A stretch of DNA of 40,693 nt from Thermoplasmata archaeon. GTDB taxonomy: Archaea > Thermoplasmatota > Thermoplasmata > Thermoplasmatales > Thermoplasmataceae. Where the stretch lies: positions 1 through 40,693 of the forward strand of contig JAKAAI010000008.1 in the NCBI GenBank assembly GCA_021797055.1. Reading direction: 5' to 3'. The first letter of the stretch is position 1. Each line of letters opens with the position of its first letter. Shown here piece after piece: positions 8,112 through 16,994 of this stretch. Made by a program: the position numbers and the translations under genes. The notes under the pieces are model-generated. The model had not been told where the DNA came from and did not search any database. It saw nothing but the letters and a program-made list of their open reading frames with translations.

Positions 8112-9761
8112 TTAAGGAACCCTGAACAAGATAAAATACTGGGATATATAAACCACACTATACGAGGGGTCTATTCCCTGTGTATGTGCAGGAATAATAA
8201 CATACGATACATTGTATTCATGTATCAATGAATCTGTGTAGGAAACATTTTGAGATGAATTGTAAATCATTATGTAAGCTGCATAGTTCTCCGCCCATTC
8301 CACAGGCTGAGTAAGGTAATTTGAGGGTTGAAATGCCAGAACGGGATTCCCGGCATACCCCATTATATCAAAGGCGAGTGGAACAGGCGCGGCTATAACC
8401 GCCTGACCTGATAGGTTTTTATGCACAAAATTCAGAAGTCCCATTGACTGTACATCAAGAGATGCATTGCCAGTGTCGGATCCATAGAAAGTGTGACTCT
8501 CATAATTAAATGATATGCCAGTTACAGCGTTGAGCAACACCAGGAGTATGACAGCATATCCTGCAATACGCCTGACGGTGATTTCCCGGCTATATGGGCC
8601 GATACGAGTAGAGGATTTCATTAGCTCTTTTACTCCGTAATACAGAGGCTTTATTGCAACAATGAATCCAGTGAAGAGCACGAAATAGAACAACCTAACA
8701 AAGAGCACAGGATCCTTAAATTCAAGCAACGAAAGGACCAACGCGACTAACATGATAATGTAGGCAAAATCGATCTTTCCATTATGCTTCAATTCACCCC
8801 TCATCTTGATTATCAGGAAAAACAGCAGGACAACGTACAATGCAAAGATAATGGCAAACATTGAAATGGGGCCGAGCGGTTGTTGCAAACTGAAAATGTC
8901 ATAGCCAAGATCCTGCATGATTCCAGGGCTGGAAGGTATCCCGACACTGTATTTCAAAAACTCTGGAGAAGATGTTGGAAATGCAGAATCCTTCACCCAC
9001 CAGATTCTCGGTGCATACCAGTATGCTCCAAACACAGAAGAGATTAGAACCGAAATCAAGGGAACCTTTATTGACCGGCTGCCGGCTGTTCCAGCCGTCA
9101 CTCTAATAATCAGGCGATAAATAATCAATATTATCACGGATAAAAAAATTAAAACAAATGTAAGATCGTGAGAAAGGGCTAATATTCCAAGTACAAGACC
9201 GGAATATAAGGCATACCTGGTCCTGTTTTTCCCCATTCGCTCTGCCTTTGTAACGTAATAAATAATGATGGATGTTAGCAGGAACCCAAGCAATTGAGGA
9301 TATCCTCCCCATGAGAGAATGTAGAGGGATGGAAGAAAGAACGGATATATGGTTGCGCCGAGAATGGCCACTGAATTTCCATACATTTCCCGCAACAGAA
9401 GATATACAGGAATAGATGTGAGAGAGAAAATAAGAGAACCGACAAGTGCGAGAGCCATGTACTGATCCCAACCCTGTGCCCTAGCTATGGAAATAACCAG
9501 GGCGCCCATGTACGGAAAGATAGGGGGGTAAACCCACACGCTACCGGGATAGTGAATGGTATTGGTTCGAGGAATGATTAAACCGTTCAACATAATTTCT
9601 TTCGAAAGGGATACATAAGTTGAAGTATCCCCTGTCCCCTGAAGGAATGGTCTGCTTGAAAGTACGATCAGCGATGTAATGAGAGAAATGGCAAATGCAA
9701 GAGCCATTACAAGCCTCTCGTTTCCTGAAACTTTACTGATTATTTTTGCAGACAGGTTCAA
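8112..9761 (-). CDS. Polytopic membrane glycosyltransferase-like protein (GT-C-type)
   Basis: A 549-residue protein with about ten to twelve membrane spans over residues 15-430, followed by an outside domain of about 120 residues. After the first span it has FLQGTGDTSTYVSLSKE; an acidic residue at this point (D45) is where GT-C enzymes such as STT3 and the PMT/ArnT families place catalytic aspartates. A few residues later come YPGSVWVYPPIFPY and SWGGYPQLLGFL, also reminiscent of archaeal oligosaccharyltransferase-like membrane proteins. No WWDYG-type STT3 motif is visible, so it is unlikely to be AglB itself. The likely start is TTG 9761, with an AT-rich TATA-like element (ATTTTAATC, minus strand, 9772-9780) upstream. 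Function within the glycan block is inferred. Confidence 0.6.
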   Translation of the reverse strand: MNLSAKIISKVSGNERLVMALAFAISLITSLIVLSSRPFLQGTGDTSTYVSLSKEIMLNGLIIPRTNTIHYPGSVWVYPPIFPYMGALVISIARAQGWDQYMALALVGSLIFSLTSIPVYLLLREMYGNSVAILGATIYPFFLPSLYILSWGGYPQLLGFLLTSIIIYYVTKAERMGKNRTRYALYSGLVLGILALSHDLTFVLIFLSVIILIIYRLIIRVTAGTAGSRSIKVPLISVLISSVFGAYWYAPRIWWVKDSAFPTSSPEFLKYSVGIPSSPGIMQDLGYDIFSLQQPLGPISMFAIIFALYVVLLFFLIIKMRGELKHNGKIDFAYIIMLVALVLSLLEFKDPVLFVRLFYFVLFTGFIVAIKPLYYGVKELMKSSTRIGPYSREITVRRIAGYAVILLVLLNAVTGISFNYESHTFYGSDTGNASLDVQSMGLLNFVHKNLSGQAVIAAPVPLAFDIMGYAGNPVLAFQPSNYLTQPVEWAENYAAYIMIYNSSQNVSYTDSLIHEYNVSYVIIPAHTQGIDPSYSVVYISQYFILFRVP

Positions 9762-9906
9762 CTTAATAGTTGATTAAAATGAGTGAAATAATTATTTGTA
9801 TTGATAAAAATGTGCCCGGGGTGAATAGAAATGCAAAATAATAGTCCACATCTTTTATGGGGGGGTGATTGTTGTATTGGAATATAACATGTCGCACTTA
9901 TTGTTC

Positions 9907-10629
9907 TCAAATTATTGCTTCCGAAGATCTAAATATACCTTCGGTGCCTAGTTTTGTATTTCCCCATGAAACAACCGGGGATGCAAAAACAATAAACGTC
10001 ATCACCTTCGCAAGAACGTTAATAATATATGGATAGTTCACCACGAAGGTAAGGCCGGACTGGGGATAACCAGTAAAATCCCACACCGCGAATATTATGA
10101 ACCAGACTACCCAGAGAATTACTGGAACTACTGAAAATTTCCAGTATCTGATCCCTACGAACCACAATGCAGTGAGTGATAAAAATGCATAATAATAATA
10201 AATGATGGGACCAGGAAACCCAAACCAGGAATCGAAATTGCCTGACCTGATAAGGAAGACGAGATCCCAAACAAACTCAAAGAACCAGACCGCTGCGATT
10301 GGTGTAGAGATAGCCACCAGAAAGGCTCTCCACAATCTGGCTCCAGACATAACCAGGACCATGATTATTGCAGTGAAAGATGCGCCTATCATAAAGAAGG
10401 TGAATGGGAGTATAGGTGAGACGGAAACCCCTTCTGCAAAACCTCTGTACCCATAAATAAATGTCCAAACCTTGAGGATGTGGTCTCCGAAGTAGATAAG
10501 AATGAGCATTAAAACGAATAAAAACTCAGGAAGACATATGATCCTGAGCATTTTTTTGCCTTTGTCGCCAGTTGTTCCATTGATCGCAGTTTGTACTAAT
10601 GCTGGTTTTTCTTCAGTTGGTAAAGTCAC
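9907..10629 (-). CDS. Seven-span membrane protein of unknown function
   Basis: A 240-residue hydrophobic protein that I do not recognise. A polar N-terminus of about 28 residues is followed by about six or seven membrane helices rich in W, F and Y (for example WFFEFVWDLVFLIR and YYYYAFLSLTALWF). The N-terminal tail is Lys-rich (GDKGKKM), predicting an inside N-terminus. It has no soluble domain and no catalytic motif I can name. Position between the GT-C-like protein and the DUF2079 protein, on the same strand, suggests a part in surface glycan assembly or transport, but this is context only. Gaps of 145 and 83 bases to its neighbours suggest it may have its own promoter. Confidence 0.6.
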   Translation of the reverse strand: MTLPTEEKPALVQTAINGTTGDKGKKMLRIICLPEFLFVLMLILIYFGDHILKVWTFIYGYRGFAEGVSVSPILPFTFFMIGASFTAIIMVLVMSGARLWRAFLVAISTPIAAVWFFEFVWDLVFLIRSGNFDSWFGFPGPIIYYYYAFLSLTALWFVGIRYWKFSVVPVILWVVWFIIFAVWDFTGYPQSGLTFVVNYPYIINVLAKVMTFIVFASPVVSWGNTKLGTEGIFRSSEAII

Positions 10630-10712
10630 TCAATCTCCCTCACCATGATTGATGCATGTTCATAAAAACTATCGTGGCTTGCCGCGAACCGAACCAAGCG
10701 TGGAAAATTGTC

Positions 10713-12671
10713 TTATGGTGAAGAAAGTTGTTCAACACTCACTTGATGGACACCTATGGATCCTGTCCAGTCCATATAGAATGCCCGGTACTGAACATAA
10801 TAACCGAATCCTGTGACGTTAAACTCAAAACTGAAGCTTTTCTGTGTATTCGCAGATCCAAAGTCCTGAAAAGTGATATTCTTTGCAAACAGTGTATTTT
10901 GTGGTCCATCAAAGTATGAAGGATAGGTCACCTGAAATTGAAAATTGTCTTCCGGTATGGAGTTTACGTCTGTCAGATTTAATGTCACCCTGTACGAACC
11001 TGGATTCAGGAACGAATTTGGACCATACCACCCAAGGGCACCTCCTGTAACGTTGGAAATATATGTTGTTCCACTCGAGAAGTGACTGTTACTATTGAAT
11101 GTGAATTCCCGGGAACTGAAAGCCTGTTCATAGGGGATGTACAGAACAGGATCGCCTGAATAATTAAGTTTCAGCAATACAATTCCGTCAGCCTCAGCAT
11201 ATATTCCATATCTTCCCGTTGAATACAGTGTGTTCGTCATGTTCCAGGTATTTTCACTTTTCGGAATAGTATACAGCGGCGGAGATGCATAGGTGGGGGA
11301 ATACGGATCGGTCACAACATACACTGGTACGGTTCCATTTGGAATTGTACCTGGCATGTACCAGTTATAGTAATTTTGAGCAAGTTCCGGCATGTTATCC
11401 TGTATAAGCACCGGAACAAATTGAGGGATGAGCGGGATTATGTCATTCCTGAGGTAATAATCATACTGATGCATCTCGATGTTTGAGGCTGTGTTGTACG
11501 ATCCTGTATTGCCCGAGAATAGTGATCCGTACTGAGAGTTGATTGAATTACCGGTGAACAGCTGTCCTGCCGGTGTCAGAAATGATACCAGAAATACGTT
11601 GAACAGTACAACCACTATTACGACGGCTTTCTTGACCTTCTTACAATCAATCTTAATCCGGGGAATCTTAACTCTCGAAAATCCCTTTATCGCTGCCATA
11701 AAGAGTATTGGCGAAATGAGCGCGGGGTACTGGTAGTACTCCGTTTGAACATAAGGAGTGAAATTATTAAGATAAACAAAAGCAAGAAATGGGATAGCAA
11801 GAAACATCAAATCAAGTCCAAGTAGAGGAAGGAAAAGAAGCGGGAGCAACATATAAAACATGTAATACAATTTTGTCGTGACAGAAGGCGGAGCTATGTT
11901 CGCTGCAGTCACATGTGCCACACTACTCGTATATCCAGGGCCAAAGTAGAAATATATTGCCGCAAAAAGAACAATGGAAATAATTAAAACAGCGTGGGCA
12001 AAGTAGTTTTTCAGCGGATTCTTTCCATACCTTATATCCTTGAGATAAAGGTAGAAAGCGAAAAACATTACGGTAAGAACCACAAGATAATCGGTTACAG
12101 CAGCCAGAATCATGAATACAAAGGAATACCGTGTTCTGTTGACAAGATAGAAGTAATACCCTGAGAGAAAGAACGTCGGAAAAAGTGCCATGAAGTGGAA
12201 ATCAAACCAGTTTACGCCTGCCATGGGATAATAAAGAAGCCAGAGTAGTCCAAAGAACAGCGCCATGTTCCTGCTGTTCATCACTTTCAGTGAAATAAGG
12301 TAAAGTGGAATTGCAGCGAGCGCAATCCATACAGTTTGAAAAACAAGTAGCAACTGCTCGCTTGGAAAGAAATAATAGACAACGGACAAAGGGATGTAGA
12401 TAAGTTTGTTCATGAAAATTGGATGTGGATTTGATGGCGAGGCCACGAGTCCTCCTCTGAACACATAAAACAGACATTCTCCCGCCAACCCAAGATCAGC
12501 GACCCCCGCATTGAATGAAAGATACCTGAGAACAGTCAGGCAGGAATAGACGATCGAATAAACAGCAATGCCCGATATAAGCAGCAGAAATTGGACCGAC
12601 ATTTGCCTGATTCTATGTGCCAGGGATAGTGTTTCCTTCAGGAATCTTGGATTGATTTCTCCATCGGACAC
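10713..12671 (-). CDS. DUF2079-family polytopic membrane protein
   Basis: A 652-residue protein with about eleven membrane spans in the first 380 residues and an outside C-terminal domain of about 270 residues rich in Tyr, Asn and Ser. Features of DUF2079 can be read: FNAGVADLGLAGECLFYVF near residues 54-72, a proline-rich loop PSNPHPIFMNK, and NWFDFHFMALFP. In other members a similar block is FDLG followed by DFH. DUF2079 proteins resemble GT-C glycosyltransferases, and the Asp in ADLG and the DFH motif are candidate active-site residues, but no activity is established. The start is GTG 12671, with AAATATTAAG about 30 bases upstream on the minus strand. The 100-base gap to gmhA holds divergent promoters. 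Confidence 0.65.
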   Translation of the reverse strand: MSDGEINPRFLKETLSLAHRIRQMSVQFLLLISGIAVYSIVYSCLTVLRYLSFNAGVADLGLAGECLFYVFRGGLVASPSNPHPIFMNKLIYIPLSVVYYFFPSEQLLLVFQTVWIALAAIPLYLISLKVMNSRNMALFFGLLWLLYYPMAGVNWFDFHFMALFPTFFLSGYYFYLVNRTRYSFVFMILAAVTDYLVVLTVMFFAFYLYLKDIRYGKNPLKNYFAHAVLIISIVLFAAIYFYFGPGYTSSVAHVTAANIAPPSVTTKLYYMFYMLLPLLFLPLLGLDLMFLAIPFLAFVYLNNFTPYVQTEYYQYPALISPILFMAAIKGFSRVKIPRIKIDCKKVKKAVVIVVVLFNVFLVSFLTPAGQLFTGNSINSQYGSLFSGNTGSYNTASNIEMHQYDYYLRNDIIPLIPQFVPVLIQDNMPELAQNYYNWYMPGTIPNGTVPVYVVTDPYSPTYASPPLYTIPKSENTWNMTNTLYSTGRYGIYAEADGIVLLKLNYSGDPVLYIPYEQAFSSREFTFNSNSHFSSGTTYISNVTGGALGWYGPNSFLNPGSYRVTLNLTDVNSIPEDNFQFQVTYPSYFDGPQNTLFAKNITFQDFGSANTQKSFSFEFNVTGFGYYVQYRAFYMDWTGSIGVHQVSVEQLSSP

Positions 12672-12691
12672 ATGTTTGGATTACCTTGACC

Positions 12692-12701
12692 CTTAATATT
12701 T
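12692..12701 (-). promoter_or_regulatory. TATA-like box of the DUF2079 gene
   Basis: On the minus strand this reads AAATATTAAG, about 30 bases before the GTG start at 12671, consistent with leaderless transcription. Confidence 0.4.
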
Positions 12702-12742
12702 TTTGTTGGAAATGGGAAAATTCCAAAATTTTCACACTTAAC

Positions 12743-12750
12743 TTTAAAAT
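12743..12750 (+). promoter_or_regulatory. TATA-like box of gmhA
   Basis: TTTAAAAT begins 29 bases before the ATG at 12772, with no ribosome binding site in between. This probably drives the gmhA-epimerase-hddA-flippase operon. Confidence 0.45.
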
Positions 12751-12771
12751 CATAGATGATGATCGCCATTA

Positions 12772-13347
12772 ATGAACAGGAATGACATGGATAATTATAT
12801 TGAGGAGGGGCTTGAGGCTAGAAGAAACCTGGATCTTGATCTGATTTACAAAATAGGTTCGAATATTGGCAGTGCCTTCAATTCCGGAAGTAAGATAATA
12901 CTTTTTGGCAATGGGGGCAGTGCTGCAGATGCTCAACATATAGCCGCTGAATTCGTAGGTCATTTTGAAAAAGAGAGAAGAGCGGTTCCGGCCATGGCTC
13001 TAACTGTCAATACATCGTCGCTTACCGCGATATCCAATGATTACAGCTATGATCAGGTATTTTCAAGACAGGTTGAAGCATTTGCAAACCCTGGTGATAT
13101 AATCATTGGAATTTCGACAAGTGGAAACTCCAAAAATGTTATAGAAGGATTGAAAGCTGCAAAGAATATTGGCTGCAACACCGTTGGTTTGACCGGATCA
13201 TCTGGAGGGAAAATGGCGGAGTTTTCAGATTACCTTATAAGAGTAAAAAGCAACAGGACCTCTATTATTCAGGAATGTCACATCACAGTTGGCCACCTCT
13301 GGTCAAAGATTGCAGAGGATATGCTGTCGGAAAATAATGTTAAATAA
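12772..13347 (+). CDS. gmhA: Sedoheptulose-7-phosphate isomerase (phosphoheptose isomerase)
   Basis: A 191-residue SIS-domain enzyme, the usual GmhA length. It converts sedoheptulose 7-phosphate to D-glycero-D-manno-heptose 7-phosphate, the first step of nucleotide-heptose synthesis. The phosphosugar-binding loop LFGNGGSAADAQHIAAEF is at 44-61, and the second SIS motif GISTSGNSKNV is at 113-123. E60 and H175 (in QECHITVGHLW) align, with a constant offset of five, to the E. coli catalytic pair E65 and H180; Q167 also fits. It heads the plus-strand operon with an epimerase, a heptose kinase and a flippase. A broader SIS sugar isomerase is possible, but the His/Glu pair and the kinase next door favour GmhA. 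Confidence 0.9.
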   Translation: MNRNDMDNYIEEGLEARRNLDLDLIYKIGSNIGSAFNSGSKIILFGNGGSAADAQHIAAEFVGHFEKERRAVPAMALTVNTSSLTAISNDYSYDQVFSRQVEAFANPGDIIIGISTSGNSKNVIEGLKAAKNIGCNTVGLTGSSGGKMAEFSDYLIRVKSNRTSIIQECHITVGHLWSKIAEDMLSENNVK

Positions 13348-13374
13348 ACACAAATGATAACAGGAATGTTTTAA

Positions 13375-14289
13375 ATGGAAAGCAAGAAAATAATAGTTAC
13401 GGGCGGAGCTGGTTTCATAGGAACAAATCTCGTCAGAAGTATTTACAAAGGTAACGATCTCACCGTAATCGATAACCTTCACACTGGATCAGAAACAAAT
13501 CTGAATGATCTGATCTCTGAAAAGGCGATCACATTTATTAAGGAGGATGCAAAGAATATAGGAAAGCTAAACCTGAAGGCGGATCAGGTGTTCCATCTCG
13601 GAATATACTCAGCCTCTCCAATGTATCGTGACAACCCGTTCCTTGTTTCCGAAGTCATTTCAGGAATAACTTCAGTACTGGAATTTGCCAAAAAGAACAA
13701 TTCTAAAGTTGTATTTGCTTCAACCTCCTCTATATACAATGGGATAAAACCGCCTCACAAGGAAGATGTAATACCTGGCGTAACAGACTATTATACCGAA
13801 GCCAGGATAGCAGCAGAGAGAATGGCGGAACTGTACTTCAAACTCCATGGCGTGGAGACGTCTGCAATGCGCTTCTTCTCAGTCTATGGAAAGTACGAAA
13901 ATGCCAAAAAGGGGTATGCAAATCTCGCCACACAATTTCTCTGGAATATAAAGAAATCAGAACAACCTGTAATATACGGTGATGGAAGGCAGAGGAGGGA
14001 TTTCGTTTATGCAGAGGATGTGGCCGAAGCTCTCGTTAGGGCTACAAAAGCAGATGGCTATCAGGTATTCAACGTAGGATCAGGGAAAAATTACGATCTG
14101 AATGAACTGGTCTTGAAGATCAACAGGATGCTTGGAACCTCAATCAAGCCCAAATACATCGAAATGCCGGTCAAAAATTACGTGATGGAAACCCTGGCCG
14201 ATACCAGCAAGGCAGAAAAGGTCCTTGGTTTCAGACCCAAGGTAGGGCTAGATGAAGGACTGAGGAAACTGGATCAGTTCTACAGGTGA
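13375..14289 (+). CDS. Extended SDR nucleotide-sugar epimerase/dehydratase
   Basis: A 304-residue extended short-chain dehydrogenase. The NAD-binding GGAGFIG is at 10-16, with DNL at 33-35 for the adenosine ribose and ASTSSIY at 115-121 giving the active-site Ser/Thr. The catalytic Tyr motif reads Y140-TEA-R144, that is YxxxR instead of YxxxK, while the following residues (AAERMAELY) are normal for the family. RDFVYAEDVAEAL at 208-220 is the standard UDP-glucose 4-epimerase-family motif. Between gmhA and hddA it could epimerise a nucleotide heptose or make another sugar for the same glycan; the family cannot be narrowed from sequence. It lies 27 bases after gmhA and four bases before hddA. 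Confidence 0.8.
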   Translation: MESKKIIVTGGAGFIGTNLVRSIYKGNDLTVIDNLHTGSETNLNDLISEKAITFIKEDAKNIGKLNLKADQVFHLGIYSASPMYRDNPFLVSEVISGITSVLEFAKKNNSKVVFASTSSIYNGIKPPHKEDVIPGVTDYYTEARIAAERMAELYFKLHGVETSAMRFFSVYGKYENAKKGYANLATQFLWNIKKSEQPVIYGDGRQRRDFVYAEDVAEALVRATKADGYQVFNVGSGKNYDLNELVLKINRMLGTSIKPKYIEMPVKNYVMETLADTSKAEKVLGFRPKVGLDEGLRKLDQFYR

Positions 14290-14290
14290 T
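14284..14290 (+). promoter_or_regulatory. Shine-Dalgarno site setting the hddA TTG start
   Basis: AGGTGAT, a perfect match to the archaeal 16S 3'-end complement, overlaps the stop of the epimerase gene and lies three bases before TTG 14294. The in-frame ATG 14306 would be 15 bases away, so the TTG is favoured. Confidence 0.55.
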
Positions 14291-14293
14291 TAT

Positions 14294-15280
14294 TTGAAAC
14301 AGCGGATGATCATCTCCAGGACTCCACTTAGGATAACATTTGTCGGTGGTGGTACCGACATCAGAGAGTTTTATTCAAGGGACAGTCCGGGAGCAGTTTT
14401 GTCTGCTTCTATCAACAAATACATCTACATCACGGTCAATAAAAAGTTTGACAATCAGATTAGGGTAAGTTACTCAACTACCGAGATTGTTGATACCGTG
14501 GAAAAAATCAAGCATCCATCAATAAGGGAAGCCCTTAAATTTCTGGATATTGACGGCGGAATTGAGATTGTAAGCATTTCTGACATACCTTCACTTGGCA
14601 CTGGAATGGGATCCAGCAGCACATTTCTTGTCGGACTACTTCATGCATTACATGCGTACAAGGGGGAGTACGTTTCGTCTGAGGAAATGGCACAGGAGGC
14701 AGTGAAAATAGAGAGGGAGATTCTCCATGAACCCGGAGGAAAACAGGACCAGTACATGGCTGCATATGGCGGAATACAGCTCATGCAGTTCTATCAGGAT
14801 GAGACGGTATCAGTCAAACCACTCGTCACGACAGAGGAGATCAGAGAGGCTCTTGAAAACAACCTGCTTTTGCTTTACACTGGAATGCAAAGAAGCTCGA
14901 CGGATATACACAGGAAACAGTCAAGTGGGGTTAATGTCAAGATTGAAGATTATCGGAGAATGAGGCAGATAGCCCTCGAGTTGTTTGATGATCTCTCCAG
15001 GGGAAAGACAGACAGGATGGGCACCATGCTGCATGAGAACTGGATGCTTAAGAAACAACTTTCTGATGGAATTTCAAACGACTCGATTGACGAATTATAC
15101 AATCGCGCGTTGAAAAACGGTGCGACAGGCGGTAAGCTCATAGGGGCTGGCGGCGGGGGCTTTCTGCTTTTTTATGCACCTCATGAGGCACATGCGAATA
15201 TTGTTAGGGCTCTTGATCTCAGGAAACAGGATTTCAAGTTCGATTATCAGGGAAGCAGAATAATTTTCGTTGGTGAGTGA
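14294..15280 (+). CDS. hddA: D-glycero-D-manno-heptose 7-phosphate kinase (GHMP kinase)
   Basis: A 328-residue GHMP-superfamily kinase, close to HddA in length and opening: ISRTPLRITFVGGGTD at 7-22, characteristic of heptose and related sugar kinases. The ATP loop GTGMGSSS is at 102-109, the acidic residue in GKQDQYMAAYGG at D152, and the C-terminal glycine-rich motif GATGGKLIGAGGGGFLL at 276-292. It should phosphorylate heptose 7-phosphate at C1 to the 1,7-bisphosphate, on the way to GDP-heptose. The GmhB phosphatase and HddC guanylyltransferase needed next are not in this window. The TTG start is supported by the adjacent AGGTGAT. Other anomeric sugar kinases of the same group are the main alternative. 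Confidence 0.85.
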   Translation: MKQRMIISRTPLRITFVGGGTDIREFYSRDSPGAVLSASINKYIYITVNKKFDNQIRVSYSTTEIVDTVEKIKHPSIREALKFLDIDGGIEIVSISDIPSLGTGMGSSSTFLVGLLHALHAYKGEYVSSEEMAQEAVKIEREILHEPGGKQDQYMAAYGGIQLMQFYQDETVSVKPLVTTEEIREALENNLLLLYTGMQRSSTDIHRKQSSGVNVKIEDYRRMRQIALELFDDLSRGKTDRMGTMLHENWMLKKQLSDGISNDSIDELYNRALKNGATGGKLIGAGGGGFLLFYAPHEAHANIVRALDLRKQDFKFDYQGSRIIFVGE

Positions 15281-15334
15281 AGTGCTGGTATCATATCAGT
15301 GCTATTCCGATCAATCTGATCAGAGGAAATAGAA

Positions 15335-16870
15335 ATGGTTGAACTGGAGAAAAGTGAAAAGAAGGAGAAACTTGGCTCTTCACTTATCTTCCAGTACATG
15401 AATTCCATAATATTCAACCTTTCAGGAATTATTTTCTACGTTTATATTGTAAAATTCTACCCGACATCAGTCGCAGGCGAGATTGTGAACATTCTCGCCA
15501 TCCTTGGACTGTTCAACATAGTCTTTTCTCTCAGCCTGTCAAACGCAGCCACAAGGTTCATCTCATACCACATCGGTCGGAACGAATGGGCTGAGGCCAA
15601 ATCGCTGATGTTCAAGATACTCTTCGTGAGTGTCATTTCCGCAACTGCCGGTTCCCTCACGCTGTTCCTTATCTCACCCTATATGTCCATGCTGTTCTTT
15701 CATGACACGTTGTATGCTCAAACGATCTCATATCTCTCCATACCACTGTTCACAATGGTTGTTCTTGGGCTAATAAACGGCATAATCCTTGGATTCCAGA
15801 GGTTCAAGATTGCAGCCACTGTGAATGTTGTGGGGACTTTCCTCTGGTATTTCCTTGCCACCGTATTCCTTTTCCTGACCAACGATGTGTCCTTTGTACC
15901 TCTCGGAATGGCAACCGGTTACATCATTGGAATAATACCCGGGATACTGATCATCTTCAGCATAGTCAGGAAGAGAAAGGAGAAGGCGTACAATGTGAAT
16001 ATCAATTATGTGATGCGGTATGCGACTCCCCTCATATTCGCATCCATCATATCATACGGATCATCTTATATAGACAGGATATTCGTATCAATTTTCACAG
16101 ATTTGTCGACACTTGGTGTGTATGGTTTTGCCTTACTTATGGCAACTGGCCTGAGCATGGTTGTGTCACCAATAACCAACATACTGCTTCCCAAGGTGAG
16201 CGCGATGTTTTCAAGAAATGATCAGGAGAGCATCAGATCAGCCTTCAGGCTGTCAACCACGGTCCTGACGTTCATCTATGTTCCATGTGCCCTTGGACTA
16301 TCCGCCATATCCTATAGATTCATTCAGATATTTGCAACATCAAATTATGTATCGGGTGCTGTACCTGCTATCATAATTCTTTCAGTAACAGCATTGCTGG
16401 TAAGCCAGAACATAATGTCACAGGCGATATATGCCCATGGAAAGACCTCCATTTTCATATGGATAGCCACTTTCACACTGATTTCAAACCTTGCACTCTC
16501 AATTCTCCTGATACCAAGATACAGCATGATCGGTGCAGCGATAGCCAATTCCTCTGTCTATGTCGTAAGTTTTATCGTTCTGTTTGCATCATCCAGAAAA
16601 CTGGGCTTCCTCAATTATGACAAGCAGTCTCTGATCAAGATATGGATATCCTCAATTGTGGTGTTTATAGTGGTGGATTATGCGGGCACCATTCTGCCTT
16701 ACGGGGATCTAGCGCTGCTGGAACTGGTGCTTATAGGAACATTTGTGTATCTGATGATGGTCAAACTTTTGAGGGTAATCAGGAAGGAATATGCAGATAT
16801 AATAATCGACAATATTCCTCCAAACCTCAGATTCCTCAACAGGGTTGTAAAATTCATTTCTAATATCTGA
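15335..16870 (+). CDS. Polysaccharide flippase of the MOP superfamily (Wzx/RfbX-like)
   Basis: A 511-residue integral membrane protein with about fourteen hydrophobic segments, matching the size and topology of Wzx/RfbX flippases. Such proteins move polyprenyl-linked oligosaccharides from the inner to the outer face of the membrane. The N-terminus is short and charged. YATPLIFASIISYGSSYIDRIFVSIF near the middle is typical of the conserved region, and a second repeat begins near residue 280. It follows hddA by 54 bases with AGAGGA upstream of the ATG, and probably belongs to the same operon. Together with gmhA, the epimerase and hddA it suggests export of a heptose-containing glycan or lipid-linked oligosaccharide. 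The closest alternative is a MATE-type transporter. Confidence 0.8.
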   Translation: MVELEKSEKKEKLGSSLIFQYMNSIIFNLSGIIFYVYIVKFYPTSVAGEIVNILAILGLFNIVFSLSLSNAATRFISYHIGRNEWAEAKSLMFKILFVSVISATAGSLTLFLISPYMSMLFFHDTLYAQTISYLSIPLFTMVVLGLINGIILGFQRFKIAATVNVVGTFLWYFLATVFLFLTNDVSFVPLGMATGYIIGIIPGILIIFSIVRKRKEKAYNVNINYVMRYATPLIFASIISYGSSYIDRIFVSIFTDLSTLGVYGFALLMATGLSMVVSPITNILLPKVSAMFSRNDQESIRSAFRLSTTVLTFIYVPCALGLSAISYRFIQIFATSNYVSGAVPAIIILSVTALLVSQNIMSQAIYAHGKTSIFIWIATFTLISNLALSILLIPRYSMIGAAIANSSVYVVSFIVLFASSRKLGFLNYDKQSLIKIWISSIVVFIVVDYAGTILPYGDLALLELVLIGTFVYLMMVKLLRVIRKEYADIIIDNIPPNLRFLNRVVKFISNI

Positions 16871-16994
16871 ACTGAATCATTCGGGAACTAAATGTCATCT
16901 TGTTCAAAGCACACAGAATCCGAATCACCGTTTCAGATACTCAATTCGATTAAGTATAGATACATTAAAATATTAATTATCCCATTCTACACAA

